Assembly (NCBI RefSeq): GCF_039536205.1
Contig: NZ_BAAAYL010000001.1
Location: 2,852,001-2,916,000 of the forward strand
Direction of reading: 5' to 3'
Source: Streptomyces sannanensis
GTDB taxonomy: Bacteria; Actinomycetota; Actinomycetes; Streptomycetales; Streptomycetaceae
Length of the DNA: 64,000 nucleotides
The notes beneath the pieces are model-generated. The model searched no databases. It had not been told where the DNA came from and saw nothing but the letters and a program-made list of their open reading frames with translations. Positions 42,972 to 50,732 of this stretch are shown here, in pieces. Both the position numbers and the translations under genes were made by a program. Positions within the stretch are counted from its first letter, which is position 1, and every line of letters starts with the position of its first letter.

Positions 42972-43857
42972 CGGTACTCCTGGGCTCACCAATGACCACT
43001 TCCTCAAGTCGTGGCGTCCTGTCCGTGTACGAGCCCACGGAGAGTACGGCGACGAAGTCACGATCCGCCGGAACTTGCCTGGCCAGGGTGCGCCAGTGTC
43101 GTGCGAGGTACCAGCCTGCTCCGGTCGTGCCGACCGGACCGAGGCCTGCGACCAGCAACCATCGGCGGCTGGGGGCTTCTGCCGGATCCGGCGCGTGCCG
43201 GGCGATCAGCCCGTACTGCCGCCTCTCGGTCGAACGGAACTCATGTCCGTTCTTGAGCTTGACAAACTCGGATCCGCGGTCGTCCTCCACCACCTCGAAC
43301 AGCGGGCTGGGTGCGTCGTGCAGATAGAGATGTGTGCAGTCGTTGCTGGTCAGGCCGAAACTGATGAAGCTGCGGTCGCAGTCGTCGAGGATCTTGCTGT
43401 CCACGACCATGACATTGGGGCAGTCCGCCGTGCTGTCGAAGATGCTCGAGACGTACAGCAGCGACTGAATGTCGTTGGATGCCACCAGGCTCGGCACGTC
43501 GATGCGATGCACCGTCAGTCCGGTGAACCGGGACTCGGGGCGCTGGAAGATCAGCTGCTGATTGTGCGAGGAGAGGGTGGCTCGAATGTCTTCGTGCAGA
43601 ACGAAGTCCGGGTAGACGAGCGTTGTCTCGTGGTGGACGAGCTCCTCGCCGAAAAACCTGACCCGGTCCCTGTTGAGGGCGCGCTGCTGCGCGACGATCA
43701 GGAGATCGAGGATCGCGGCGAAGACGAACGACGTGGCAACGCCGATCAGCAAGTCCTGGAGCGGCGCTTGCGTCCGGGTCGACGCCACATAAAGGCATGC
43801 GGCGATCGCCAGCCCGACAGCGTCGAGTAAGAACCTCGGATTCCGTAACGGTCGCAC
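42964..43857 (-). CDS. Two-TM membrane protein with large cytoplasmic domain, unknown family
   Basis: 297 aa. Two closely spaced N-terminal membrane helices (FLLDAVGLAIAACLYVAS, LLIGVATSFVFAAILDLLIV) are followed by a basic stop-transfer stretch and a ~220-residue soluble region. Notable segments are HETTLVYPDFVLHEDIRATL, DCDRSFISFGLTSNDCTHLY, LVAGLGPVGTTGAGWYLARH and FVAVLSVGSYTDRTPRLEEV. The Gly-rich GLGPVGTTGAG might bind a nucleotide. GTG at 43857 has GGGGG 6 nt upstream. It is first in an operon with the PfkB-type kinase. I do not recognise the family; 2TM-plus-cytosolic layouts occur among sensors and cell-death effectors. Confidence 0.75.
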   Translation of the reverse strand: MRPLRNPRFLLDAVGLAIAACLYVASTRTQAPLQDLLIGVATSFVFAAILDLLIVAQQRALNRDRVRFFGEELVHHETTLVYPDFVLHEDIRATLSSHNQQLIFQRPESRFTGLTVHRIDVPSLVASNDIQSLLYVSSIFDSTADCPNVMVVDSKILDDCDRSFISFGLTSNDCTHLYLHDAPSPLFEVVEDDRGSEFVKLKNGHEFRSTERRQYGLIARHAPDPAEAPSRRWLLVAGLGPVGTTGAGWYLARHWRTLARQVPADRDFVAVLSVGSYTDRTPRLEEVVIGEPRSTGA

Positions 43858-43923
43858 CGCTTGCCCCCGTCCCCATCATGCCCACTTCAAGTGGCGGGGC
43901 CAGGTTACAAGGCGGCAACCTGC

Positions 43924-44547
43924 TCAGGCACGAGTAATCGCGTCGCCGATCGCGAAACCCTTGGCGGGGCCGGAGGGGATGACTGCGTCGGTGCCGTACG
44001 GCACCCGGTGCTCGTCCTCGTACGTCGCCTTCTTGGGGTTGGGAGCAGTCAGCACGAGGACGGCGCCCTCCGCGTCGAAGTCGTCGATGATCACGTATAC
44101 CGGGATGCCCGCGCGGGCGTATTCGCGACGCTTGCGGACCCGGTCGCGCTCGATGTTCCCGGAGCCGGGCGAAACGACCTCGATGACCTTGGCAACGCCT
44201 ACGGCTTCGACGCCGAGGTCCTCCTCATCGGGGATCTCGTCCAGGTCGAGCGGCGCGACAAAGAGGTCCGGAATCCAGGACTTGCGGCGGTGAATGACGT
44301 TGATGTCCTGGTAAGCCGCGTAGTCACTGTCGGCCAGATGGGCGTCCAGCGCCCGGCGGAGACGGTTGATGACCACGCCATGGCGGCGACGACCGGTCGG
44401 CGACACTTCGATGGCTCCCTCGATGATCTCGGCGCGGTAGCCCTCGGGGAGCTCCAGGGCCTTCCACGTCTGCCACAGGAACTCGTCAAGTTCGGAGACC
44501 GGCTTGTCATCCGTCACCGGGATCACCTCATGCGCGAGAGCGGTCAT
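43924..44547 (-). CDS. Uma2-family (DUF820) endonuclease-fold protein
   Basis: 207 aa with the Uma2 restriction-endonuclease-like core: LPEGYRAEIIEGAIEVSPTG, RRRHGVVINRLRRALDAHLA, WIPDLFVAPLD (the PD acidic site), VIEVVSPGSGNIERDRVRKR (ExVS) and YARAGIPVYVIIDDF. The family is much expanded in Streptomyces and cyanobacteria; biological targets are not established. ATG at 44547 has GGAGG upstream. A degraded relative may lie at 54788-54923. Confidence 0.92.
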   Translation of the reverse strand: MTALAHEVIPVTDDKPVSELDEFLWQTWKALELPEGYRAEIIEGAIEVSPTGRRRHGVVINRLRRALDAHLADSDYAAYQDINVIHRRKSWIPDLFVAPLDLDEIPDEEDLGVEAVGVAKVIEVVSPGSGNIERDRVRKRREYARAGIPVYVIIDDFDAEGAVLVLTAPNPKKATYEDEHRVPYGTDAVIPSGPAKGFAIGDAITRA

Positions 44548-44670
44548 CGAGAAGCACCTCCTCCGTCAGTGTGGGCGCGGGCACCAGGGCGGCACAAGCG
44601 ACACCAGGACGCTACGCAGTCGTGGCGCCCCGGTGTGCGCATATGCCAATCGACCACGCGAAGGAGTGAG

Positions 44671-45033
44671 TCAGCTCGTCGGTTCCAGGAACTCCAGGCG
44701 GTTGCCCACCGGGTCCTCGGAGTAGAAGCGGCGGTGGCCCGGGAGGTTGTGGTCCCGGACCACCGTGGCGCCCTTGGACTCCGGGCGGGCCGCGTATGCC
44801 TCGATGTCCGTGACCCGCAGGCCCGGGTGGGCCTTCTTCGCGGGGCGGAAGTCGTCCTCGATGCCCAGGTGGAGCTGGACCGTACCGGCCGCGAACCAGC
44901 AGCCGCCGCGGGCGGCCAGGACCGGGGGCTTGGGGATCTCGGTCATGCCGAGGACGTCCACGTAGTACGCGCGGAGGGCGTCCTCGGAGCCCTCTGGGGC
45001 GGCGAGTTGGACGTGGTCGACGGCGGCGAGCAT
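44671..45033 (-). CDS. VOC (glyoxalase/dioxygenase fold) protein
   Basis: 120 aa, one VOC domain: AAVDHVQLAAPEGSEDALRA, YYVDVLGMTEI, ARGGCWFAAGTVQLHLGIED, GLRVTDIEAYAA, and RRFYSEDPVGNRLEFLEP. It carries the usual metal ligands (H in DHVQL, H in VQLHLG, E in RLEFLE). The reaction is unknown. ATG at 45033 shares a base with the tam stop (TGATG), so it is co-translated with tam. Confidence 0.9.
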   Translation of the reverse strand: MLAAVDHVQLAAPEGSEDALRAYYVDVLGMTEIPKPPVLAARGGCWFAAGTVQLHLGIEDDFRPAKKAHPGLRVTDIEAYAARPESKGATVVRDHNLPGHRRFYSEDPVGNRLEFLEPTS

Positions 45034-45857
45034 CAGAACGCGGCCTTCCTGGCGACGACGAAGACCCGGCGGAACGGGAAGACCGTGCCGTGGGGGGCCG
45101 GGGGGTATGCCTTGCGGAGCAGGTCGCGGTACTGGCCGAGGAATTCCTCGGTGGCTTCCGGGTCGTCGGCGAGGGCGGTGAGGACGGGGCGCAGGGCGGT
45201 TCCCTTGGTCCAGTCGAGGACCGGGTCCTCGCCGGGCAGCAACTGGAGGTAGGTGGTCTCCCAGACGTCGGATTCGCATCCGAGGTCGGCGAGGCGGTCG
45301 AGATAGTCGGCGGGTTCGAGGATGTGGACGAAGCGGCGGCCGTGGCCGGCCAGCCGGTCGCGCCACCGCGGGGTGGCGCAGAGTTCGCCGAGCAGGGCGT
45401 GGCTGGGGGAGGTGAAGTTCCCGGGGACCTGGAAGGCGAGGATGCCGCCCGGGGTGAGGCCGTCGAGCCAGGCGGCGAAGGACTCGGGGTGGCCGGGCAC
45501 CCACTGCAGGGCGGCGTTGGAGACGATCAGGTCGTAGGGCTCGTCGGGGGTCCAGTGGGCGATGTCCGCGTACCGGAAGTCGAGCCGTCCGCCGCCGGGG
45601 GTGGGGCCGGCGTGGTGGCGCTCGGCCTGCTCCAGCATGTCGCGCGATATGTCGAAGCCGGTGATGCGGGCATCCGGCCAGCGGTCGGCGAGCAGGGCGG
45701 TGACATGGCCGGGGCCGCAGCCGAGGTCGGCCACGCGGGCGGGGCGGTCGCGGCTGGGCAGGGCGGGAATCCGCTGAAGAAGGTCCAGGAACGGGCGGGT
45801 GCGGAGTTCCGAGTGGCGCAGGTACTGCTGTGGATCCCAGGTAGGTGCGGAATGCAT
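45033..45857 (-). CDS. tam: trans-Aconitate 2-methyltransferase
   Basis: 274 aa SAM-dependent methyltransferase that methylates trans-aconitate, an inhibitor of aconitase. SAM motif I is VADLGCGPGHVTALLADRWP, then ITGFDISRDMLEQAERHH. The tam-specific WDPQQYLRHSELRTRPFLDL opens the protein and SNAALQWVPGHPESFAAWLD follows. ATG at 45857 has AGGGGG 7 nt upstream. It is divergent from a MarR-family gene across a 130-bp region with a TamR-type palindrome. Confidence 0.93.
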   Translation of the reverse strand: MHSAPTWDPQQYLRHSELRTRPFLDLLQRIPALPSRDRPARVADLGCGPGHVTALLADRWPDARITGFDISRDMLEQAERHHAGPTPGGGRLDFRYADIAHWTPDEPYDLIVSNAALQWVPGHPESFAAWLDGLTPGGILAFQVPGNFTSPSHALLGELCATPRWRDRLAGHGRRFVHILEPADYLDRLADLGCESDVWETTYLQLLPGEDPVLDWTKGTALRPVLTALADDPEATEEFLGQYRDLLRKAYPPAPHGTVFPFRRVFVVARKAAF

Positions 45858-45936
45858 GTTCGAGCCCCCTTGCCGGCCGTGTGTACCCAAGCGGAACGGC
45901 GTTCCGGCCCGGACATGCCCAATCGTCCACAGAATA

Positions 45937-45954
45937 TATCTTGACGTCAAGAGA
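45937..45954. promoter_or_regulatory. TamR-type operator palindrome
   Basis: TATCTTGACGTCAAGAGA is an 18-bp near-perfect palindrome (core CTTGACGTCAAG exact) between the divergent tam and MarR genes. Its form and position match the sites bound by TamR of S. coelicolor, which controls both tam and itself. Confidence 0.85.
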
Positions 45955-45987
45955 CTTCATGTCGACAGACCCTCTACACTGATCGTC

Positions 45988-46485
45988 ATGGAGGACGAGG
46001 TCGACCGACTGGTAGCGGCATGGCGCCGGGAGCGCCCCGACCTCGACGTGGAACCGCTCGAGGTACTCAGCCGCGTCAGCAGACTGGCACGCCATCTCGA
46101 CCGGGCCCGCAGGCTCGCGTTCTCCGAGCACAGTCTCGAACCCTGGGAGTTCGACGTGCTCACCTCGCTGCGCCGCGCGGGCGCGCCCTACCAGCTCTCT
46201 CCCGGCCAGTTGCTGACCCAGACGCTGGTCACCTCGGGCACGATGACCAACCGTATCGACCGGCTCGCCAAGAAGGGCCTGGTCGAGCGGCTGCCCGACC
46301 CCAGCGACCGGCGCGGGGTACTGGTCCGCCTCACCCCCGAGGGCCGCGACCGCGCCGACCAGGCGCTCTCCGGGCTGCTCGACCAGGAGCGGGCGATCCT
46401 CGCGGAACTGTCCCGGGCCCAGCGCGGTGAACTCGCCGGGCTGCTACGCCGGCTGACCGCCCCGTTCGACAACATCCCCGGCTAG
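45988..46485 (+). CDS. tamR: MarR-family regulator TamR
   Basis: 165 aa winged-helix MarR protein: SRLARHLDRARRLAFSEHSL, WEFDVLTSLRRAGAPYQLSP, LTQTLVTSGTMTNRIDRLAK (recognition helix), then the wing LVERLPDPSDRRGVLVRLT. Divergence from tam plus the palindrome identifies it as TamR, which in S. coelicolor is relieved by citrate, trans-aconitate and related acids. TACACT lies 7 nt before the ATG, so the mRNA may be leaderless. Its 3' end overlaps the convergent response-regulator gene by 42 bp. Confidence 0.92.
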   Translation: MEDEVDRLVAAWRRERPDLDVEPLEVLSRVSRLARHLDRARRLAFSEHSLEPWEFDVLTSLRRAGAPYQLSPGQLLTQTLVTSGTMTNRIDRLAKKGLVERLPDPSDRRGVLVRLTPEGRDRADQALSGLLDQERAILAELSRAQRGELAGLLRRLTAPFDNIPG

Positions 46486-47319
46486 GTCGACCGGGCCGAC
46501 TCCGGCCCTGCGGGCCAGCGCCACCGCGGCCAGCGTGGAGTGCACGTCGAGCTTGCCGAGGACGTTCTGCATATGCGTACGGACCGTGTGCGGGGAGAGG
46601 AACAGCCGCTCGGCGACCGCCTTGCGGCCCAGTCCGGCCACCATGCAGCGCAGCACCTCGCGCTCGCGCGGGGTCAGCGACTCCACCAGTCGCTCGCTCT
46701 CGGTGCGGTGCCTGCGGGCCGCGGTCAGCTCGCGCAGTACGCCGGTGAGCAGGGCCGGCGGCAGATGCGTCTCGTCGCGGAGCACACCCCGGATGACCGC
46801 GAGCAGCCGCTGCAGGGAGCAGTCCTTGGCGACCCAGCCGGACGCCCCGGCCTGGAGCGCGAGGGCGGCCCGGCGCGGGTCGTCCTTCTCGGCGAGTACG
46901 ACCGTACGGACCGTGGGCTGGGCGGAACGCACCCCTGCCACCAGGGAGATTCCGTCCACCGTGGGGGTCCCCCCTGCGTAGGGGGGTCCCCCCGCTCGAG
47001 CGAAGCCGAGAGTGGGGGAGAAGTCGAGAGCCTGGGAGACGTCCTCGCTGCCGTCGGCGGGAACCGGAACGGCGGCCGGCGCCGGGGTGGCACGCGCCGC
47101 GGCCACGGCCGTCGCGCCGAGGTCGGCGTCCACCAGCATCACGTCGAATCTGCGCCCCTCGGCGGCTCCGCGCTCCAGGCAGCGCAGCGCGGCCGGCCCG
47201 CTGCCCGCCGCGGCCACGTCGACGTCGGGCTCGGCCGCCAGAGCCGCGGCGAGCGACTCGGCGAAGATGCGATGATCGTCCACCACCAGAACCCGGATAC
47301 GAACCACAGACACCCCCAT
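46444..47319 (-). CDS. LuxR-type response regulator with repeat-derived insertion
   Basis: About 291 aa. The receiver begins IRVLVVDDHRIFAESLAAAL, with acceptor Asp in FDVMLVDADLG. The usual Lys region is in AGASGWVAKDCSLQRLLAVI. The LuxR HTH is LTPREREVLRCMVAGLGRKA then VAERLFLSPHTVRTHMQNVL. Between the Asp and the fourth helix there is an extra ~50-residue stretch containing FSPTLGFARAGGPPYAGGTP, encoded by a palindromic mini-element. No histidine kinase is adjacent. Starts at 47319 (ATG), 47313 or 47307 (GTG) are all possible. Confidence 0.85.
   Translation of the reverse strand: MGVSVVRIRVLVVDDHRIFAESLAAALAAEPDVDVAAAGSGPAALRCLERGAAEGRRFDVMLVDADLGATAVAAARATPAPAAVPVPADGSEDVSQALDFSPTLGFARAGGPPYAGGTPTVDGISLVAGVRSAQPTVRTVVLAEKDDPRRAALALQAGASGWVAKDCSLQRLLAVIRGVLRDETHLPPALLTGVLRELTAARRHRTESERLVESLTPREREVLRCMVAGLGRKAVAERLFLSPHTVRTHMQNVLGKLDVHSTLAAVALARRAGVGPVDLAGDVVERGGQPA
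46961..47020. repeat. Palindromic mini-element inside response-regulator gene
   Basis: GTGGGGGTCCCCCC, GGGGGGTCCCCCC and GCTCGAGCGAAGCCGAGAG with flanking GTGGGGGAG form a GC-palindrome of the same type as 29913-29953 and 1543-1596. Here it is in frame within coding sequence and encodes a Gly/Pro-rich insert in the receiver domain. Confidence 0.7.
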
Positions 47320-47886
47320 GCGTCCGGAGCCGACGGCGCGGGTACGGCGCCCGGGATCGGGGTCACCGCAGAAGCACGGCCGCCGCCGTGCCGTTACTGC
47401 TACCCCCACCCCGAGCGTCGTACCCGACTGACTCGACCCCTGATCGGCACCGGCCCCCACCGGTGCTGTGCATCAGAGTAGGGCCGGACGCCGGGAGTGG
47501 AAGGCAATTTGCAGAACTGGGAGGCCGGGATGTGCACGGTGATCCTGGTGTGCCGGATCGCGACGGAAGTGGTCGACGGATCGGCGTATCGTTCCGTCGC
47601 TCAAACGCCCGACAGTGGCGGGCGGTTGTACGCACCCGGCTTCGCGCCGGGGCGCACGCCGTGCGCGCACCCGTCCCGCATCGCGGCGAGCAGCCCGGCA
47701 CGCGCCGTGGCCCGTACGCGCCCGGGCTGGTGGGCACGGTCGGGGCGGACACGGTGACGGGAACGGCGGCACCAGGAGAAGGCGACGAAGCGCAGGACCG
47801 CGTCGTACGAGGAGTCCAGTGCGCGGCGGAGTCCTGTGCGCGCCACTCCGTCGGGCGCGCGGGTCCGGGGCGCACCACGTGGGGCG
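47320..47886. other. 567-bp region without supported gene
   Basis: Several short frames cross this stretch but none has both a ribosome binding site and a recognisable protein. It separates two LuxR-type regulator genes on the minus strand. Possible remnant or long leader; no clear repeat or RNA was seen. Confidence 0.4.
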
Positions 47887-48555
47887 TCAGCTGCCCGATG
47901 CGCGGTCCAGCAGGCCCGTGCGGGCCGCCAGGGCCGCCGCCTCCAGGCGGGAGCCCACGCCCAGCTTCATCAGAACCCTCTGCACATGTGTACGGGCCGT
48001 GCTCGGGGCTATCCCCATCCCGGCCGCGATGAGACGAGTGTCCTCCCCGTCCGCGACCCGGACCAGTACCTCGACCTCGCGCGGGGTGAGCATGTGGAGC
48101 AGCCGCTGGCCCTCGTCGTCCGGCTCGACCGCCGGGTTCAGCAGTTCCGCGAACGCGCCGTGGAGCAACTGCGGCGCCACCGCCGCCTCGCCCGCGCGGG
48201 CCTTGATCATGGCGCGTTCGACGCCCTCGATGCGCTCGTCGTGGCGTACGTACCCGGACGCCCCGGCGGCGAAGGCCGCCGCTATCCCGCGCGGGCTGGG
48301 AACGGGGCCGAGGACGACCACCGCCACCTGGGGGCGCTCCCGCTTGATGCGGACGACCGGGTCGAAGGTGCCGGGCTCGGCCGGCGCCGCGGTCCCCAGC
48401 AGGCACACCTCAGGAGCCCTGCTGACCACCAGCTCCGCCGCCCCGGCCACCGGGGCCGCCGCGGCGAGTACCCGGTGCCCACGCAGTTTCAGTGCCGAGG
48501 CGAGCGCCTCGGCGAGCAATCGGTGGTCGTCGACCACCATGAGCCGCACGCCCAT
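47887..48555 (-). CDS. LuxR-type atypical response regulator lacking acceptor Asp
   Basis: 222 aa. The receiver starts VRLMVVDDHRLLAEALASAL, but the strand-3 position that normally reads LLD shows APEVCLLGTAAPAEPG, so the phospho-acceptor Asp is replaced by Gly. The T/S and Lys region is also altered (GASGYVRHDERIEGVER). The C-terminal HTH is normal: LTPREVEVLVRVADGEDTRL then GIAPSTARTHVQRVLMKL. It probably acts without phosphorylation. ATG at 48555. It is a paralogue of the regulator at 46444-47319. Confidence 0.88.
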   Translation of the reverse strand: MGVRLMVVDDHRLLAEALASALKLRGHRVLAAAAPVAGAAELVVSRAPEVCLLGTAAPAEPGTFDPVVRIKRERPQVAVVVLGPVPSPRGIAAAFAAGASGYVRHDERIEGVERAMIKARAGEAAVAPQLLHGAFAELLNPAVEPDDEGQRLLHMLTPREVEVLVRVADGEDTRLIAAGMGIAPSTARTHVQRVLMKLGVGSRLEAAALAARTGLLDRASGS

Positions 48556-48710
48556 CGAGCAACCCCCATCCCCCAGGAGCTGGCCCCCCGGCCCTCCTGA
48601 CCCGGCAAGCTACACGCTTGTTCGACGTTACGCGCCCTTTACCGGGCAGAAGCCCCCCAGAATGTCGAATTCTCCGCCATTCAGGTCCAGTTGGGGACCC
48701 GCGAGCGAAA

Positions 48711-48749
48711 ACGGGGAGGCGCCGCCCGGTCCGGGCGGCGCCTCCCCGT
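48711..48749 (-). terminator. Strong terminator hairpin after PQQ-propeller operon
   Basis: A 19-bp inverted repeat starting ACGGGGAGGCGCCGCCCGG surrounds a single central base, so the real loop includes a few pairs. It begins 17 bp past the stop of the propeller gene in the minus direction and is followed by TTTTCGC. Confidence 0.85.
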
Positions 48750-48766
48750 GCCACGGGCGGAACCGG

Positions 48767-50692
48767 TCAGCCGGTGCCGAAGGCGACTGTCAGGTACTTG
48801 CCGTCGATGTCCGATCCGGTCGGTTCGCTGAGGAGGACCTGCGAGAAGTACAGGCGTCCGCCGCCGAAGCGGATCTCGGAGAACCTCGGCAGGAAGCGGC
48901 TCTCGGCACTCCGCGTGGCCTCGTCGGCCGGGTTCTCCATCAGCAGCGTCTCCTTGAGGGTGGTGCCGTCGATGGACACGACCTGGCCGCCCTTGTCGTA
49001 CGGGGGCTTCTTGTACGCGATGACGTTGGGGCCGTCCATGCGGAGCGGGGTGACGATGTAGTCGTTTCCGGCGTCCGCCTTGCCGGGGACCGGCTTGCCG
49101 GTGGCCAGGTCGAAGGCGACGATCTCGTTCGTCTGGCTGTAGCTGTCGCCGGTGCCGTCGTGCTCCTCGGTCATGACGTAGAGCCGGTTGTTGCCCACGA
49201 CCGCGCCGGAGCAGCTCTCGACCTCCAGTTGGCACTCTGCCCCGTACTTTTCGGCGTCGGCAGGGATCCTGGCGAGCAGCTTGCCGGTCTTGCCGTCGAC
49301 CGAGAAGAAGTCCGAAATCTCGCTGCCGTCGCCCGCGGTCTCGCCGACGTCGGCGGCGACGACGAGCGGCTCGGTGGAGACGACGTGCGCGTACTTGACG
49401 CCGGCCGGCAGCTTGTACGTGGACAGGACCGCGCCCTTGGCCTTCGTGTCGAGCACCTGGACGGTGAGCTGCTCCTGGCCGAAGTCGCCGCACTTGCGCA
49501 CCGCGACCAGCGCCTCACCGCCGGCGTAGCCCCTGTCCTGGCACTGGTCCGTGGACGCCTGCGGCTGCCACAGCGCGGCACCTGTGTTGACGTCCCATGC
49601 GGCACCGCCGTACAGGCCGCCGGCCGCGACCACGCCTGCGGCGACCGTGACCTCCTTGAAGTCGGCCTTGGTGTCGCCGTCGTTCACCGACTTCTGCCAC
49701 AGCAGCTTGCCGGTGGTGAGGTCGAGCGCGGCGACCTCGGTGCAGCCCGGATACTTGTCGGCCTTGGTGGGCACCCTGGGCTGGAACACGATCGCCGTTC
49801 TGTCGTCGCTCGTGACATGGCGGGACGCGGCACACACCGGGCCCGGCAGCGGCGTCTTCCAGGCCTGGGTGCCCTTCACCGCGTCGTATCCGACGACCTC
49901 GTTGACACCGTTCTTCACATAGAGCGTGTCGGTCAGCCAGGAGCCCTCGATCGTGGTGGTGCCGGTGACCTTCGGGAGGGGCAGCTGGAAGAGCACCTTG
50001 GAGTTCACATCCGCCGGTGCCTTCTCCTTGGCGGGGCCGGGGCCGGCGGGGCCGTCGCCGCCCTTGTCGTCGCCGCCCTTTCCGGTCTCCGTCGAACCCG
50101 TCCTGGCCTGGTTTCCGGTGTCGTCCTTGCCGCTGGAGTACCAGACGCCCGTGCCGACGATCAGGGCAATGGCGACGACCGCCGCGATGATGATCGTCAT
50201 CTGGGCCTTGGACTTCTTGCCGCCGCCGGGGCCGGCCGGCTGGGGCGGGATGTGCTGCGGCTGCATGGGCTGGGTCGGCGGCTGCTGCCCGTAGGGGCCG
50301 CCCTGCGGGGAGCCGTAAGCGGGCTGGTTCGGGTACCCGTACCCGGGCTGCCCGCCCGGCGGCGTCTGCGGATATCCGTACCCGGGCGCGGGGGCCTGCG
50401 GCTGCCCGTACCCCGGTGTGACCGGCGCCTGCGGACCTCCGAAGGCCGGCACGGCAGGCTGTGCCCGGCCCGGAGCGGGGGCCTGAGGGGGGCCAAAGGC
50501 CGACGGCGCCTGCGGCGGCTGCTGCCCGGGAGCGGCGTCAGCGGGCGCCGGCGTCTGCGGCGCGCCGAAGCCGCCGGGTGGGGGGTCCTGCGGCACGCCG
50601 AAACCTCCCGGTGGGGGGTCCTGCGGCACGCCGAAACCTCCCGGCGGGGGCTGCGCGGGCGGCTGGTTCGGCGGCGACGGCGGCTGAGTCAT
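48767..50692 (-). CDS. PQQ-like beta-propeller membrane protein (second of tandem pair)
   Basis: 641 aa. The N-terminal ~175 residues are a Pro/Gln/Gly/Tyr-rich cytoplasmic region with GGFGVPQDPPP repeats and PGYGYPQ units. One membrane helix follows (MTIIIAAVVAIALIVGTGVW), then an extracellular PQQ-like propeller with repeated blades (GTQAWKTPLPGPVCAA, LDLTTGKLLWQKSV, DVNTGAALWQPQ, FDLATGKPVPGK). No catalytic PQQ residues are identifiable; such proteins may act as sensors or scaffolds at the envelope. It is 40 bp downstream of its paralogue, in one operon. Confidence 0.88.
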   Translation of the reverse strand: MTQPPSPPNQPPAQPPPGGFGVPQDPPPGGFGVPQDPPPGGFGAPQTPAPADAAPGQQPPQAPSAFGPPQAPAPGRAQPAVPAFGGPQAPVTPGYGQPQAPAPGYGYPQTPPGGQPGYGYPNQPAYGSPQGGPYGQQPPTQPMQPQHIPPQPAGPGGGKKSKAQMTIIIAAVVAIALIVGTGVWYSSGKDDTGNQARTGSTETGKGGDDKGGDGPAGPGPAKEKAPADVNSKVLFQLPLPKVTGTTTIEGSWLTDTLYVKNGVNEVVGYDAVKGTQAWKTPLPGPVCAASRHVTSDDRTAIVFQPRVPTKADKYPGCTEVAALDLTTGKLLWQKSVNDGDTKADFKEVTVAAGVVAAGGLYGGAAWDVNTGAALWQPQASTDQCQDRGYAGGEALVAVRKCGDFGQEQLTVQVLDTKAKGAVLSTYKLPAGVKYAHVVSTEPLVVAADVGETAGDGSEISDFFSVDGKTGKLLARIPADAEKYGAECQLEVESCSGAVVGNNRLYVMTEEHDGTGDSYSQTNEIVAFDLATGKPVPGKADAGNDYIVTPLRMDGPNVIAYKKPPYDKGGQVVSIDGTTLKETLLMENPADEATRSAESRFLPRFSEIRFGGGRLYFSQVLLSEPTGSDIDGKYLTVAFGTG

Positions 50693-50732
50693 CGTGTTTC
50701 TACCTCGGAAGACGGTGAGTTGGGGGCGGCAC

